From positions 620,001-684,000 of the forward strand of contig NZ_PJMU01000003.1 of the NCBI RefSeq assembly GCF_002846395.1: a stretch of DNA of 64,000 nucleotides, read 5' to 3'. The notes under the pieces are model-generated. The model made no database searches. It saw only the letters and a list, made by a program, of their open reading frames with translations, and was not told the DNA's origin. Origin of the DNA: Pontibacter ramchanderi. Lineage in GTDB: Bacteria > Bacteroidota > Bacteroidia > Cytophagales > Hymenobacteraceae. Every line of letters begins with the position of its first letter. The stretch's first letter is position 1. The position numbers and the translations under genes were made by a program. This document shows positions 48,883-58,621 of the stretch, piece by piece.

Positions 48883-49857
48883 CTAAGCTGCTGCCGAAGT
48901 GGCTTTCTCTGCGTTTTGTGCCGTCTTGCGGGTGAGGCGCTTGGTAACAGTGTCGATACTCACATTGATCTCAAAGCCCAGGATCAGGATCATCGACACA
49001 AAGTCCAGCCAGATCATGAGACCGATAAGAGCGCCGATGGACCCGTAGAACTTGTTGTAGGTGTCGAAGGCGCTGATGTAGAGCGAGAAGATGAGCGACA
49101 CCATGAAGATCAGCACCGTGGCCACCACCGCGCCAGCCGAAAAGAAAGGCCACTTATCCTGTATGGCCGGCACGTAGTAATAGATGAGCGACGTTGCCAA
49201 CAGGAAAAGCAATATAATCGCCACATACCGCAGTATCACGATCAGGGTATAGGTATAGCTTTCCGTCACTACCTCGTAGAAAACCAGCACATCTAGGATC
49301 CATTGCCCAAAGAAGATCGCAGCCACCGCCAGAAACAGAATTGATGAAAGTGTCACCGTGAGCACCGTGGCAATAACCCGCTTCTTCAGATAGGGCCGTT
49401 TATAAAAGGTGTGATACTTCTTATCAAAGGCATCCATCAGCGACATAATGCCATTGGTAGACAGGATCAGGGCAAACAGGAAACCGAAAGAAAGTAGTCC
49501 CCCGCGCGGCTTGTTCACGATGTCGTCGATGGTGCTGTAGGCCACGGTATACATCTCCTCCGGTAGTATCTCGCCCAGGAAGTTGAGGATGCTCTCGCCC
49601 AGGTCCAGCGACAGAATGCTGGGCATGTAAGGTATGAGCGTGAACAGGAAGATGATGGTCGGGAAGATGGCCAGCGTAAAGTTGAAGGCCATGTAGGAGG
49701 CCCGCTTGGTAATGGAATCCAGCCTGAGTTCGCCCAGCAGCACGTCAGCCACATCGTACACCGAAGATTGGCCGTTATTGAAACGCCACCGCTTCAGGAA
49801 CACGATGAATTTGCGATACGCCCTGCGGCGCTTCAGGTATTGCTGGTTCAGCCTCAT
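48883..49857 (-). CDS. YihY/BrkB-family inner-membrane protein
   Basis: A 324-residue membrane protein with about six helices. The family sequence SYMAFNFTLAIFPTIIFLFT lies near residue 60, and the C-terminal helices (GSIGALIGLMIWLDFVSMIL) match YihY/UPF0761 proteins formerly called BrkB or ribonuclease BN. The role is unknown. The start overlaps the stop of the thioesterase gene by 4 bases (ATGA), so the two are translationally coupled. Confidence 0.88.
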   Translation of the reverse strand: MRLNQQYLKRRRAYRKFIVFLKRWRFNNGQSSVYDVADVLLGELRLDSITKRASYMAFNFTLAIFPTIIFLFTLIPYMPSILSLDLGESILNFLGEILPEEMYTVAYSTIDDIVNKPRGGLLSFGFLFALILSTNGIMSLMDAFDKKYHTFYKRPYLKKRVIATVLTVTLSSILFLAVAAIFFGQWILDVLVFYEVVTESYTYTLIVILRYVAIILLFLLATSLIYYYVPAIQDKWPFFSAGAVVATVLIFMVSLIFSLYISAFDTYNKFYGSIGALIGLMIWLDFVSMILILGFEINVSIDTVTKRLTRKTAQNAEKATSAAA

Positions 49858-50267
49858 TCGCTATAGTATCCGTCCAACTTCTGGTGTATGAGTTCAGGTA
49901 TAGCCGTCGGCCTCCCCGACTTCATATCGACAAACACCATGGTGGTTTCGCCCACGTTCAGCAGTGTCTGTTCTTCGTTATACACCTCGTACCCAAACTT
50001 TATACGCGAGCCGTGCGGCTTGTGCTTAAGCAGGAGCTTTACGGTTAGCAGATCGTCGTACTTGGCCGGGCGGATATACTTGCACTTAAGCTCCAGCACA
50101 GGCATCATCGTACCTGTCGCTTCCATCTCTTTGTAATGTATACCTAAGCGGCGAAATACTTCCGTGCGGGCCACTTCGTAATAAGCCGCATAGTTGCCAT
50201 AATAGACGTAGCCCATCTGGTCGGTTTCGGCGTAACGCACACGTATCTGTACTTCGGATTCAAACAT
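49854..50267 (-). CDS. YbgC/FadM-type acyl-CoA thioesterase
   Basis: A 137-residue hot-dog-fold protein: IRVRYAETDQMGYVYYGNYA contains the active-site Asp of the 4-hydroxybenzoyl-CoA thioesterase group (YAETDQMG), and the rest (GYEVYNEEQTLLNVGETTMV) fits the beta-sheet. It hydrolyses acyl-CoA or acyl-ACP in the cytoplasm. Its stop overlaps the YihY start, so both form an operon. Confidence 0.9.
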   Translation of the reverse strand: MFESEVQIRVRYAETDQMGYVYYGNYAAYYEVARTEVFRRLGIHYKEMEATGTMMPVLELKCKYIRPAKYDDLLTVKLLLKHKPHGSRIKFGYEVYNEEQTLLNVGETTMVFVDMKSGRPTAIPELIHQKLDGYYSE

Positions 50268-50286
50268 GTTGATTGCTTATTGTTGG

Positions 50287-50410
50287 TTGTTGATTGTTAA
50301 TTGATGAAGGATGATTGCGGAGAGTATAGCGTAGTTAGCGCACTTGAGTTTCAGCGATGCTATACCTGCTCGAGATTAGAAAACAACAACCAGCAATTAA
50401 CAATCAACAA
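50287..50410. repeat. Inverted repeat TTGTTGATTGTTAATTG
   Basis: A perfect 17-bp arm at 50287-50303 and its complement at 50394-50410, with further near-copies of the unit (GTTGATTG, TTGTTGGTTG) next to it. The right arm ends one base before the stop codon of mltG. It fills the mltG-ybgC gap. Confidence 0.7.
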
Positions 50411-50411
50411 T

Positions 50412-51482
50412 TTACCTTAAAATATTCCGCTCCGTCAGGGCGCGCTGGTAGCGGCGGGCGTTAGCGATATGCTCAGCGTGCGTCACGGCGAAGCTGTGGT
50501 AGCCCGAGAAATCTTCTTTGGCACAGAAATAAATGTACTTGTGCTGTTCCGGGTTCAGAACTGCATCGATGCTGGAGATATCCGGCACGTTGATTGGGCC
50601 CGGAGGCAGACCGGCATAGCGGTAGGTGTTGTAAGGCGAGTCATGCTGCAGGTGCACGTTGAGCACGCGGCGGATGCTGAAGTCGCGCACCGCGTATACC
50701 ACGGTTGGGTCGGCCTCCAGCTTCATACCTTTCTGCAGACGATTCAGGTATACGCCGGCTACACGCGGTTTCTCGTCGTTCTTGATCGTCTCGGCCTGCA
50801 CAATAGAAGCCAGCGTGGACACTTCTTTCGGCGAGAGTCCCATCTTCTCGGCCTTAGCTTTGCGCTCGGCGGTCCAGAAGCGGTCGTACTCGGTCTTCAT
50901 GCGCTGCATCAGTTCTGGTGCTGTTATGGTCCAGTATACCTCGTAGGTGTTTGGTATGAACATGCTCACCACCGTGGTCGTGTCGAAACCCAACGTCTGC
51001 AGATATTCCTGGTCGTTGAGCAGGCTGTCGATTTCTGCAGCAGAGGGCTCTACGGCAGCAGCCAGTTTTTCGGCCAATTGGCTGCGCAGCCTGATGTTGT
51101 TGAATGTGAGCTTGAGCGGCGACTGCTCACCCAGTCTCAACACACCTATGAGTTGGCGGTTGCCCCATCCGCTCTCGATCTTATACCTGCCGGGCTTCAC
51201 CAGTTCGTCGTAATCCATGAGCTTGGCCATGAAACGGAGCGAAAGGCGGTCAATAATGGTGCCGGTAGCCTCTACTGAGTCGAGAGCCTGTTCGTATGTG
51301 GCGCCGGTGGGGATGTATACATAGGTGTCCTGCCCTTTGGTGTCTACGTTGGCCGTATACACGATCTGGTAGGCATAATAGGAAAAGCTCACAAACAGGA
51401 ACAGCAGCAGCACAATGATGCCGGGTATCCACATGCTTTTCTCTTTCTTGACGCGTCTGCGCGGGGTGACTTCGTTAGCCAT
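50412..51482 (-). CDS. mltG: Endolytic murein transglycosylase MltG
   Basis: A 356-residue protein. An N-terminal membrane anchor (MWIPGIIVLLLFLFVSFSYY, about residues 17-36) precedes a LysM-like part, then the YceG catalytic domain with the Glu in ASIVQAETIKNDEKPRVAGV and the Asn/Arg of VYLNRLQKGMKLEADPTVVY. It cuts nascent peptidoglycan strands and sets glycan length at the inner membrane. Its stop is adjacent to an inverted repeat. Confidence 0.93.
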   Translation of the reverse strand: MANEVTPRRRVKKEKSMWIPGIIVLLLFLFVSFSYYAYQIVYTANVDTKGQDTYVYIPTGATYEQALDSVEATGTIIDRLSLRFMAKLMDYDELVKPGRYKIESGWGNRQLIGVLRLGEQSPLKLTFNNIRLRSQLAEKLAAAVEPSAAEIDSLLNDQEYLQTLGFDTTTVVSMFIPNTYEVYWTITAPELMQRMKTEYDRFWTAERKAKAEKMGLSPKEVSTLASIVQAETIKNDEKPRVAGVYLNRLQKGMKLEADPTVVYAVRDFSIRRVLNVHLQHDSPYNTYRYAGLPPGPINVPDISSIDAVLNPEQHKYIYFCAKEDFSGYHSFAVTHAEHIANARRYQRALTERNILR

Positions 51483-51693
51483 AGTGTAAATTAAAAAGTC
51501 CGGAAAAGAGTGTAAGGTACCGGACCTGATTAGTTTAGGCTACAAAAATAACACTAATCTTGCTTATGTGACTAATTTTGAGTCGGCAACTGTGTTAATC
51601 GCCTTATTTGACAAATGAGAGGGCTATACCTGCAACGGAGTGCGCTTTTATACAGTATGCCATACTTATTGCACAACCTTACACGATAAAACT

Positions 51694-52320
51694 ATGGCCA
51701 ACGCTGTTTTCCTTACCATACATCCGGACAATCCACAACCCAAAAAAATACAGGAGGCAGTCGAGATTCTGCGCAACGGCGGCGTGATCATTTACCCCAC
51801 CGACACCATTTACGGCCTCGGTTGCGACATCCACAACACCAGGGCGGTGGAGCGTGTGTGCCAGATCAAGGGCGTGAAGCCTGATAAGGTGAACCTCTCC
51901 TTCATCTGCTCCGACCTCACCCACATCTCCGACTACGCCAAAATCGATACGCCTACTTACAAGGTAATGAAAAAGGCACTACCCGGCCCCTTCACCTTCG
52001 TGCTCGACGCCAGCAGCCGCGTGCCCCGCTACGCCGGCAGTAAAAAGAAAACGGTAGGTATACGCGTGCCCGACAACAGAATTGCCCTGGAGCTGGTAAA
52101 GGAACTCGGCAACCCGATCCTCTCGACTTCCATTCACGACGAAGATGAAGTGCTGGAGTACAGCACCGACCCCGAACTGATCTATGAGAAATACCGCAAC
52201 CTGGTAGATGCCGTGATCGACGGTGGCCCTGGCAACAACGTTGCCTCTACTGTGGTCGATGCCGCCAACAATTTTGAAGTGTTACGTGAGGGAGCTGGCG
52301 ATATTGAGGAATACCTTTAG
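51694..52320 (+). CDS. L-threonylcarbamoyladenylate synthase (Sua5/YciO/YrdC)
   Basis: A 208-residue protein starting at the ATG at 51694 (MANAVFLTIHPDNPQPKKIQ). YrdC-domain marks are GGVIIYPTDTIYGLGCDI (Thr and Tyr of the nucleotide/threonine pocket), KALPGPFTFVLDAS and KKTVGIRVPDN. It makes threonylcarbamoyl-AMP for t6A37 of tRNA. YciO-like members have the same fold, so the precise role is not certain. A near-consensus TAATCTTG lies upstream. Confidence 0.88.
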   Translation: MANAVFLTIHPDNPQPKKIQEAVEILRNGGVIIYPTDTIYGLGCDIHNTRAVERVCQIKGVKPDKVNLSFICSDLTHISDYAKIDTPTYKVMKKALPGPFTFVLDASSRVPRYAGSKKKTVGIRVPDNRIALELVKELGNPILSTSIHDEDEVLEYSTDPELIYEKYRNLVDAVIDGGPGNNVASTVVDAANNFEVLREGAGDIEEYL

Positions 52321-52389
52321 GAGTTCTGAGTCTCGAGTTCTGAATTATGAGTCGATTTCCACTAACTCAGAACTCGAGACTCAGAACTC
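52321..52389. repeat. Perfect 23-bp inverted repeat with tandem units in each arm
   Basis: The left arm (52321-52343) is GAGTTCTGA-GTCTC-GAGTTCTGA, i.e. two copies of a nonamer around GTCTC; the right arm (52367-52389) is its exact complement; the spacer is 23 bases. It starts directly after the stop of the Sua5 gene and lies before the convergent acyltransferase gene, so it could end transcription from both sides. Confidence 0.85.
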
Positions 52390-52408
52390 AGAACTAGCCG
52401 CCTGCGGC

Positions 52409-53299
52409 CTACGGCCGCCGATGTTTCCACCTTTTATGTGTCCAGAGGTAGTTGGCGGGATTGCGTCGGATGGCGGTTTCCAGTTTTCGGGCAAAGGCTT
52501 CGGTGATCGGGAATGCCCCTTCTTCGGGTTTGGTGCTGCCGTCAGAGAGGACTTCGAACGTAAGGCGATAGTAACCGCGTTTGACTCTCTGGACATCCAG
52601 AAACAGCACCGGGCAGCCAAAGGCATGGGCCAATTTTTCGGCTCCGACAAAGAAAGGGGTGTCCTGATTTAAGAAAGTGGTCCAGAATTGTATCTCGCCG
52701 TAAGGAGGCGTCTGGTCCGAGAGCATGGCCACTACACGTGGTGTTCTCCTGTTGCGCACAAAGTCGCGCATGGTGTCTTTCATTTCGATCAGGCGGGCAC
52801 CGAGACGACTGCGCAGGTATAGCATGAATTCCTCAAAGAATTCGTTTGTGAGCCGCTTGTAAACCCCTTCTGCCGGAAAGCTGAACTGCACGGCTCCAGC
52901 TGACAAGATCCACTCCCAGTTGCCGGAATGGGAGCCCATGGTGATGACCGTCTTGCCTTGCTGTACAAAGTCGTCAAGCACTTCCTGGTTGGAAAACACA
53001 ATGCGGCGGCGCATCTCGGCTTCGTTCATCGAGGCCAGTTTCAGTATCTCCACGATCAGGTCGGGGAACTGCCGGTAAAAGGCCTTGGCTATACCTTGAA
53101 TCTCTTGTTCTGACTTCTCCGGAAAGGAATTGCGCAGATTCTGGAGAACCACTTTTTTTCGGTAGCCGATGACATAGTAGACCAGCACAAACAAAAAGTC
53201 AGCGAGCAGGTATAGCACAGGCAGCGGCAGCAAGGACAGGCCTTTGAGCAGCCACCACAGCGGGTAATAAAGCGTGGGTATGTTCGGAGATTTCTTCAC
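52409..53299 (-). CDS. Lysophospholipid/lipid A acyltransferase (LpxL/HtrB family)
   Basis: About 296 residues from a GTG at 53297-53299 (KKSPNIPTLYYPLWWLLKGL); a TTG at 53326 would add nine. There is an N-terminal membrane helix. The acyltransferase motif is GSHSGNWEWILSAG (H-x4-E), and MLSDQTPPYGEIQFWTTFLN then TPFFVGAEKLAHAF matches the second box of LpxL/HtrB lauroyl transferases. It adds an acyl chain to lipid A or a related lipid at the inner membrane. The start codon is not ATG. Confidence 0.88.
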   Translation of the reverse strand: MKKSPNIPTLYYPLWWLLKGLSLLPLPVLYLLADFLFVLVYYVIGYRKKVVLQNLRNSFPEKSEQEIQGIAKAFYRQFPDLIVEILKLASMNEAEMRRRIVFSNQEVLDDFVQQGKTVITMGSHSGNWEWILSAGAVQFSFPAEGVYKRLTNEFFEEFMLYLRSRLGARLIEMKDTMRDFVRNRRTPRVVAMLSDQTPPYGEIQFWTTFLNQDTPFFVGAEKLAHAFGCPVLFLDVQRVKRGYYRLTFEVLSDGSTKPEEGAFPITEAFARKLETAIRRNPANYLWTHKRWKHRRP

Positions 53300-53379
53300 A
53301 GGTATAGATCGCCTGCAAAGGTACAACCTATACCTGCATTATGAAATTAAAGAAATCATGCTTATTTCGCAGGTAACTC

Positions 53380-53416
53380 TAGACAAAAGATCCCTTGACA
53401 AAAGACAAAGGACTAT
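53380..53416. repeat. Arm of the TTGACAAAGGACT repeat family
   Basis: TTGACAAAAGACAAAGGACT preceded by AGACAAAAGATC: degenerate copies of the same unit as at 6375, 11557 and 30043. No clear inverted partner. Confidence 0.5.
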
Positions 53417-53461
53417 TTTTAATTTACCCGGTATTTTATCCTTTTTCACAAAATCAATTGC

Positions 53462-53490
53462 CTAACTTTTTAACTTTCTAACTTCCAAAC
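53462..53490. repeat. AACTTTTTAACTTTCTAACTT tandem arm
   Basis: Three degenerate copies of a TAACTTTC-like unit directly in front of the WbqC gene start; the same unit occurs at 32376-32405. Confidence 0.4.
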
Positions 53491-53494
53491 CGTC

Positions 53495-54100
53495 TTGCTT
53501 CTCCTCACCGAAATAATGTACCACCCGCCTATCCAGTACTTCGCACAAGCACTGCAATCGAATGGGCTGATCCTGGAAAAACACGAAAACTACGTGAAGC
53601 AGAGCTACCGTAACCGCTGCCATGTGCTCACGGCGCAGGGCATGGTACCGCTGAGCGTGCCGGTGCTGCGGGGCAACAGCAAGGACAAGACACCGATCAC
53701 CGAGATTGAGATTGACTATACTCAGAAATGGTACAACGTGCACTGGCGCACGATACAGGCAGCCTATGGCCGGGCGCCCTATTTTGAATTTTACAGTGAC
53801 TACATCCGGGAAGTATATGAGCGGCAGCCCAAATATTTATTCGAACTGAACGTTGATTTTTTGCGGCTTTATCTTAAATTTCTGAAACTGGATCGGACAA
53901 TAGGGTTCACGGACAGCTATCAGACAGAGCAGCCGGAGGGGGTGCTCGACCTCAGAAATAGGATACACCCTAAAATCATTCCTGACAACTTGTACGTACA
54001 ACCCTATACGCAAGTATTTGGCAAACAATTTGTACAAGACCTTAGTATAATTGACTTGTTGTTTACACAGGGTCCGAAGTCGCTTATCTACTTACAGTAA
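53495..54100 (+). CDS. WbqC-family protein
   Basis: A 201-residue protein. The WbqC domain begins directly at the N-terminus (LLLTEIMYHPPIQYFAQALQ), continues with KQSYRNRCHVLTAQGMVPLS and NVHWRTIQAAYGRAPYF, and ends near QDLSIIDLLFTQGP. A TTG at 53495 is the best start because the first ATG (53516) would cut into the first strand. WbqC proteins occur in O-antigen and sugar loci, but the activity is unclear. It is not in a polysaccharide cluster here. Confidence 0.85.
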   Translation: MLLLTEIMYHPPIQYFAQALQSNGLILEKHENYVKQSYRNRCHVLTAQGMVPLSVPVLRGNSKDKTPITEIEIDYTQKWYNVHWRTIQAAYGRAPYFEFYSDYIREVYERQPKYLFELNVDFLRLYLKFLKLDRTIGFTDSYQTEQPEGVLDLRNRIHPKIIPDNLYVQPYTQVFGKQFVQDLSIIDLLFTQGPKSLIYLQ

Positions 54101-54218
54101 CGCCCCGGCAAAACTAAACCTTTGCGGACCAGGGCTTGTTAACAATCAGGGGCTTTTCCTGTTAGCCTCAACGAGTTACAACATTTTTAGACCTTTACAT
54201 TTTTTTTATAGAGTATAC

Positions 54219-56822
54219 ATGGAAGCTAAATTCTCGAACAGAGTGAAAGAGGTGATCTCACTCAGCCGTGAGGAAGCTATCCGACTCGGACATGACTACA
54301 TTGGCACTGAGCATCTGGTGTTAGGCATGATCCGGGAAGGAGAAGGAACTGCCATCGCCTTGCTCAAGAAGCTGGGTGTTTCGATAGATGAACTGAAGTA
54401 CGCTTTGGAGCAGGCTACACGAAACACCGCTTCACAGAACAGCAACATTACCGGCAGCATCCCGCTTACCAAGCAAACTGAGAAGGTGCTTAAAATTACT
54501 TACCTGGAGGCCAAGATCTTCAAAAGTGATATAATAGGTACTGAACATCTCTTATTATCCATCCTTCGGGATGAGGACAATATTTCTTCACAAATCCTAG
54601 CGAAATTCAACGTGAACTACGAAGCAATAAGAGACTCCCTGGATTATCACAGCAATAATCCACTGGCATCGTCTGACACAGACGATTCTGATGATTCTGA
54701 CAAGTTGTTTGGCTCTTCTTCACGCGCTGGCAGCAGCTCGAGCAAGAAGCCCGGCGAAAAATCGCGCACCCCGGTGCTCGATAACTTTGGCCGCGACCTG
54801 ACCAAACTGGCAGAAGACGACAAGCTTGACCCGATCGTGGGCCGTGAGAAGGAAATCGAACGTGTGGCCCAGGTACTGAGCCGCCGCAAAAAGAACAACC
54901 CAATCCTGATCGGTGAGCCTGGTGTGGGTAAAACCGCTATTGCTGAAGGCCTTGCCCTGCGCATTGTGCAGAAAAAGGTGTCACGCGTGCTCTTCAACAA
55001 GCGTGTGGTAACCCTGGACCTGGCCTCGCTGGTGGCGGGCACGAAGTACCGTGGTCAGTTTGAGGAGCGTATGAAAGCCGTGATGAACGAGCTCGAGAAG
55101 TCTCCGGACGTGATCCTGTTCATTGACGAGCTGCACACGATCGTGGGTGCTGGTGGTGCCTCTGGCTCGCTCGACGCCTCCAACATGTTCAAGCCGGCCC
55201 TGGCCCGTGGCGAAATCCAATGCATTGGCGCGACTACGCTTGACGAGTACCGCCAGTACATTGAGAAAGATGGCGCGTTGGCCCGTCGTTTCCAGATCGT
55301 GATGGTAGACCCTACCACACCGGAGGAGACCATGGAGATCCTGCACAACATCAAGGACAAGTACCAGGACCATCACCACGTGAACTATACCGACAAGGCG
55401 ATTGAAGCCTGTGTGAAGCTTTCGGACCGCTACATGAGCGACCGTTTCCTTCCGGACAAGGCCATCGACATCCTCGATGAGGCAGGTGCGCGCGTGCACA
55501 TCAACAACATTGTGGTGCCGGAGGATATCCTGAAGCTCGAAGAGCAGATCGAGAACATCAAGGTAGAGAAAAACCGCGTAGTGAAGAGCCAGAAGTACGA
55601 AGAGGCTGCCCAACTGCGTGACAAAGAGAAAAAACTGATCGACCAGCTCGAAGCAGCTAAAAAGAACTGGGAAGAAGAGACCAAGAAGAAGCGCTATTCG
55701 GTAAAAGAGGAAAATGTGGCAGAGGTTATTGCCATGATGACAGGTATACCGGTGAAGCGTATCGCCCAGAACGAAGGTCAGAAGCTGTTGAACATGGCCG
55801 ATGAACTGAGCGGTAAAGTGATTGGTCAGGAAAAAGCCATCAAGCAATTGGTAAAAGCGATCCAGCGCACACGCGTTGGTTTGAAAGATCCGAAGAAGCC
55901 AATTGGCTCGTTCGTGTTCCTGGGTCCGACGGGTGTAGGTAAAACCGAGCTTGCCAAAGTGCTGGCCACTTACCTGTTCGACAAAGACGACGCACTGGTG
56001 CGCATCGACATGAGTGAGTACATGGAGAAATTCAGTGTATCTCGCTTGGTGGGAGCGCCTCCGGGCTACGTGGGCTACGAAGAAGGCGGTCAGTTGACCG
56101 AGAAGATCCGTCGCAAGCCATACTCTGTGGTTCTGCTCGACGAGATCGAGAAAGCGCACCCGGATGTGTACAACCTGCTCTTGCAGGTGTTGGACGATGG
56201 TATCCTGACCGACGGTCTGGGCCGCAAGGTGGACTTCCGCAACACGATCATCATCATGACCTCCAACATCGGTGCCCGCGACCTGCAGGACTTTGGTGCC
56301 GGTATCGGTTTTATGTCGAAGAGCAAGCAGGAGAACGTGGACGACATCATGAAAGGCACAATTGCCAGCGCCTTGAAGAAAACGTTCTCACCTGAGTTCC
56401 TGAACCGTCTTGACGACGTGATCGTGTTCAACTCACTTGGTCGTGAGGACATGCACAAGATCATCGAACTGTCGCTTGGTAAACTGTTCAAGCGCATCGA
56501 AACGCTTGGGTACAAGATCGAGCTCACTGACAAAGCCAAGGATTTTGTGGCCGAAAAAGGCTACGATCCGAAGTATGGTGCCCGTCCGCTGAACCGCGCT
56601 ATTCAGAAGTATATCGAAGACCCGATTGCGGAGGAGATACTGAAAGCCGAGATCGCGCAAGGCGACACCATGCTGGTAGATTACAAGGAAGGCGAGGAAA
56701 AATTGACTTTCACGTCTAAGAAGAGCAATGGCAAGAAGCCGAAAGGCATTGCCAACGACGGGGAAGAAGAGGAAACAGAGCCAACCAAGTCGTCGGGCGA
56801 CGGTGAGAAAACCGACAAATAA
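54219..56822 (+). CDS. clpC: ATP-dependent Clp protease ATPase subunit ClpC
   Basis: An 867-residue Hsp100 protein starting at the ATG at 54219 ([20 protein letters not shown]). It has two ClpN repeats (1-145), a Ser/Asp-rich linker (150-185), the first AAA+ module with GEPGVGKT at about 232-239 and [10 protein letters not shown] (Walker B), a UVR-like coiled coil (about 440-475), and the second module with GPTGVGKT near 569. It unfolds proteins for ClpP. It has its own gene unit, and an upstream frame start at 54051 is rejected since it overlaps wbqC. A terminator follows. Confidence 0.96.
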   Translation: MEAKFSNRVKEVISLSREEAIRLGHDYIGTEHLVLGMIREGEGTAIALLKKLGVSIDELKYALEQATRNTASQNSNITGSIPLTKQTEKVLKITYLEAKIFKSDIIGTEHLLLSILRDEDNISSQILAKFNVNYEAIRDSLDYHSNNPLASSDTDDSDDSDKLFGSSSRAGSSSSKKPGEKSRTPVLDNFGRDLTKLAEDDKLDPIVGREKEIERVAQVLSRRKKNNPILIGEPGVGKTAIAEGLALRIVQKKVSRVLFNKRVVTLDLASLVAGTKYRGQFEERMKAVMNELEKSPDVILFIDELHTIVGAGGASGSLDASNMFKPALARGEIQCIGATTLDEYRQYIEKDGALARRFQIVMVDPTTPEETMEILHNIKDKYQDHHHVNYTDKAIEACVKLSDRYMSDRFLPDKAIDILDEAGARVHINNIVVPEDILKLEEQIENIKVEKNRVVKSQKYEEAAQLRDKEKKLIDQLEAAKKNWEEETKKKRYSVKEENVAEVIAMMTGIPVKRIAQNEGQKLLNMADELSGKVIGQEKAIKQLVKAIQRTRVGLKDPKKPIGSFVFLGPTGVGKTELAKVLATYLFDKDDALVRIDMSEYMEKFSVSRLVGAPPGYVGYEEGGQLTEKIRRKPYSVVLLDEIEKAHPDVYNLLLQVLDDGILTDGLGRKVDFRNTIIIMTSNIGARDLQDFGAGIGFMSKSKQENVDDIMKGTIASALKKTFSPEFLNRLDDVIVFNSLGREDMHKIIELSLGKLFKRIETLGYKIELTDKAKDFVAEKGYDPKYGARPLNRAIQKYIEDPIAEEILKAEIAQGDTMLVDYKEGEEKLTFTSKKSNGKKPKGIANDGEEEETEPTKSSGDGEKTDK

Positions 56823-56840
56823 GGTATAAGACCTAAGGTA

Positions 56841-56876
56841 TAAGGGCTGCTCCTACTGGGGCAGCCCTTATTTTTT
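56841..56876 (+). terminator. Intrinsic terminator after clpC
   Basis: TAAGGGCTGC (56841-56850) pairs with GCAGCCCTTA (56861-56870), followed by T6. Two AGGTATAAG motifs precede it. Confidence 0.85.
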
Positions 56877-56910
56877 GGCTGGTTTATAGCTGTTTTCGGC
56901 TGATAGTTTT

Positions 56911-56918
56911 TAAATTTG
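56911..56918 (+). promoter_or_regulatory. Putative -7 promoter element (TAAATTTG)
   Basis: Exact TAnnTTTG match, 45 bases before the ATG at 56964 and after a terminator. The -33 element is weak. Confidence 0.5.
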
Positions 56919-56963
56919 ACAATTAATCAATTTGAATTAGACAAAATAGCTATACCCCATTTC

Positions 56964-58523
56964 ATGGCAGGAGAAATCAGAAAGAGCCAGATCGAAACGC
57001 TGGAGCGCAAAAATGCCGAGGCCCTACTAGGCGGCGGACAGGACAGAATAGAAGCACAGCACAAAAAAGGCAAACTGACAGCCCGTGAGCGTATTCACCT
57101 TTTGATGGACGAGAACTCGTTCGAAGAGATCGGCAAGTTTGTGATGCACCGCTCCAAGGACTTTGGTCTGGACAAGCAGTACTACCTGGGCGACGGTGTG
57201 GTAACCGGCTACGGTACCATCAACGGCCGCTTGGTATACGTCTTCTCACAGGACTTCACTGTGCTGGGCGGTTCGCTTTCTGAAACCCATGCCGAGAAGA
57301 TCGTGAAGATCATGGAGCTGGCTATGAAAAACGGTGCTCCGGTGATCGGTCTGAATGACTCCGGCGGTGCCCGTATTCAGGAAGGCGTGGTTTCGTTGGG
57401 TGGCTATGCGGATATCTTCTACCGCAACACGCTGGCCTCAGGCGTCATACCTCAGATCTCAGCTATCATGGGCCCATGCGCGGGTGGCGCAGTGTACTCC
57501 CCTGCCATCACCGATTTCATCATGATGGTGGAAGACACGTCGTACATGTTCGTTACTGGCCCGAATGTGGTGAAAACCGTAACCCACGAAAACGTAACCT
57601 CAGAAGAACTGGGCGGCGCAAGCACGCACAGCACCAAGAGCGGCGTGACGCACTTCTCCTGTGCCAATGAAGTGGAGTGCATCAACTACATCAAGACTTT
57701 GCTGAGCTACATCCCGCAGAACTGCGAGGAATTGCCACCTGCTATACCTTACGAGGAAGGTCAGGACGAAACACGCCCTGCGCTTGACACCATTATACCT
57801 GAAAACCCAAACCAGCCTTACGACATCCGTGAGGTGATTGAGGGCATCATCGACGCGGACTCTTTCTTCGAGGTGCACAAAAACTTCGGTGAGAACATTG
57901 TGGTAGGCTTTGCCCGCCTGGGTGGTCGTAGCATCGGCATCGTAGGCAACCAGCCTGCTGTGCTTGCCGGCGTACTCGACATCAACGCCAGCACCAAGGC
58001 AGCCCGCTTTGTGCGCTTCTGCGACTGCTTCAATGTACCGTTGCTGGTACTCGAAGACGTGCCGGGCTTCCTGCCAGGTACCGACCAGGAGTGGCGCGGC
58101 ATCATCACCAACGGGGCCAAACTGCTTTATGCATTCTGCGAAGCGACTGTGCCGCGCATCACGGTGATCACCCGCAAAGCCTATGGCGGTGCCTACGACG
58201 TAATGAACTCCAAGCACATTGGTGCCGACATGAACTATGCCTGGCCAACTGCCGAGATCGCGGTGATGGGTGCGCAGGGTGCTGCCGAGATCATCTTCAA
58301 GCGCGAGATCGCCGAGGCAGAGGATCCTGCAGCGAAACTGGCGGAGAAGGTACAGGAGTACAAAGAAAAATTTGCGACGCCATACCGTGCCGCCCACCGT
58401 GGCTTCATCGACGAGGTGATCATGCCGCACGAAACCCGCGCCAAGCTGATCAAAGCCTTCAAAATGCTGGAGAACAAGGCAGTAACATTGCCACGTAAGA
58501 AGCACGGAAATATTCCGCTTTAA
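56964..58523 (+). CDS. Acyl-CoA carboxylase beta (carboxyltransferase) subunit
   Basis: About 519 residues from the ATG at 56964 ([20 protein letters not shown]); a TTG at 56916 would add 16. The biotin-dependent carboxyltransferase domain shows [20 protein letters not shown], the oxyanion-hole motifs [20 protein letters not shown] and the C-terminal [17 protein letters not shown]. It is the propionyl-CoA/methylmalonyl-type carboxylase group. No alpha subunit or biotin carrier is adjacent, so the partner must be encoded elsewhere. Confidence 0.93.
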   Translation: MAGEIRKSQIETLERKNAEALLGGGQDRIEAQHKKGKLTARERIHLLMDENSFEEIGKFVMHRSKDFGLDKQYYLGDGVVTGYGTINGRLVYVFSQDFTVLGGSLSETHAEKIVKIMELAMKNGAPVIGLNDSGGARIQEGVVSLGGYADIFYRNTLASGVIPQISAIMGPCAGGAVYSPAITDFIMMVEDTSYMFVTGPNVVKTVTHENVTSEELGGASTHSTKSGVTHFSCANEVECINYIKTLLSYIPQNCEELPPAIPYEEGQDETRPALDTIIPENPNQPYDIREVIEGIIDADSFFEVHKNFGENIVVGFARLGGRSIGIVGNQPAVLAGVLDINASTKAARFVRFCDCFNVPLLVLEDVPGFLPGTDQEWRGIITNGAKLLYAFCEATVPRITVITRKAYGGAYDVMNSKHIGADMNYAWPTAEIAVMGAQGAAEIIFKREIAEAEDPAAKLAEKVQEYKEKFATPYRAAHRGFIDEVIMPHETRAKLIKAFKMLENKAVTLPRKKHGNIPL

Positions 58524-58621
58524 CTGGATTAAACAACGGGCATGTGCAGCCACAGAACATCTGGCTACACATGCTCGTTATGTTTAACAACCATTGTGTA
58601 TACATTACTGATAAAAACCTG

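Noticed and set aside
54981..56159. Open frame of 392 codons antisense to clpC
   Set aside because: ClpC is fully supported by two Walker motifs; the antisense product is low in Gly and Lys and has no recognisable domain.
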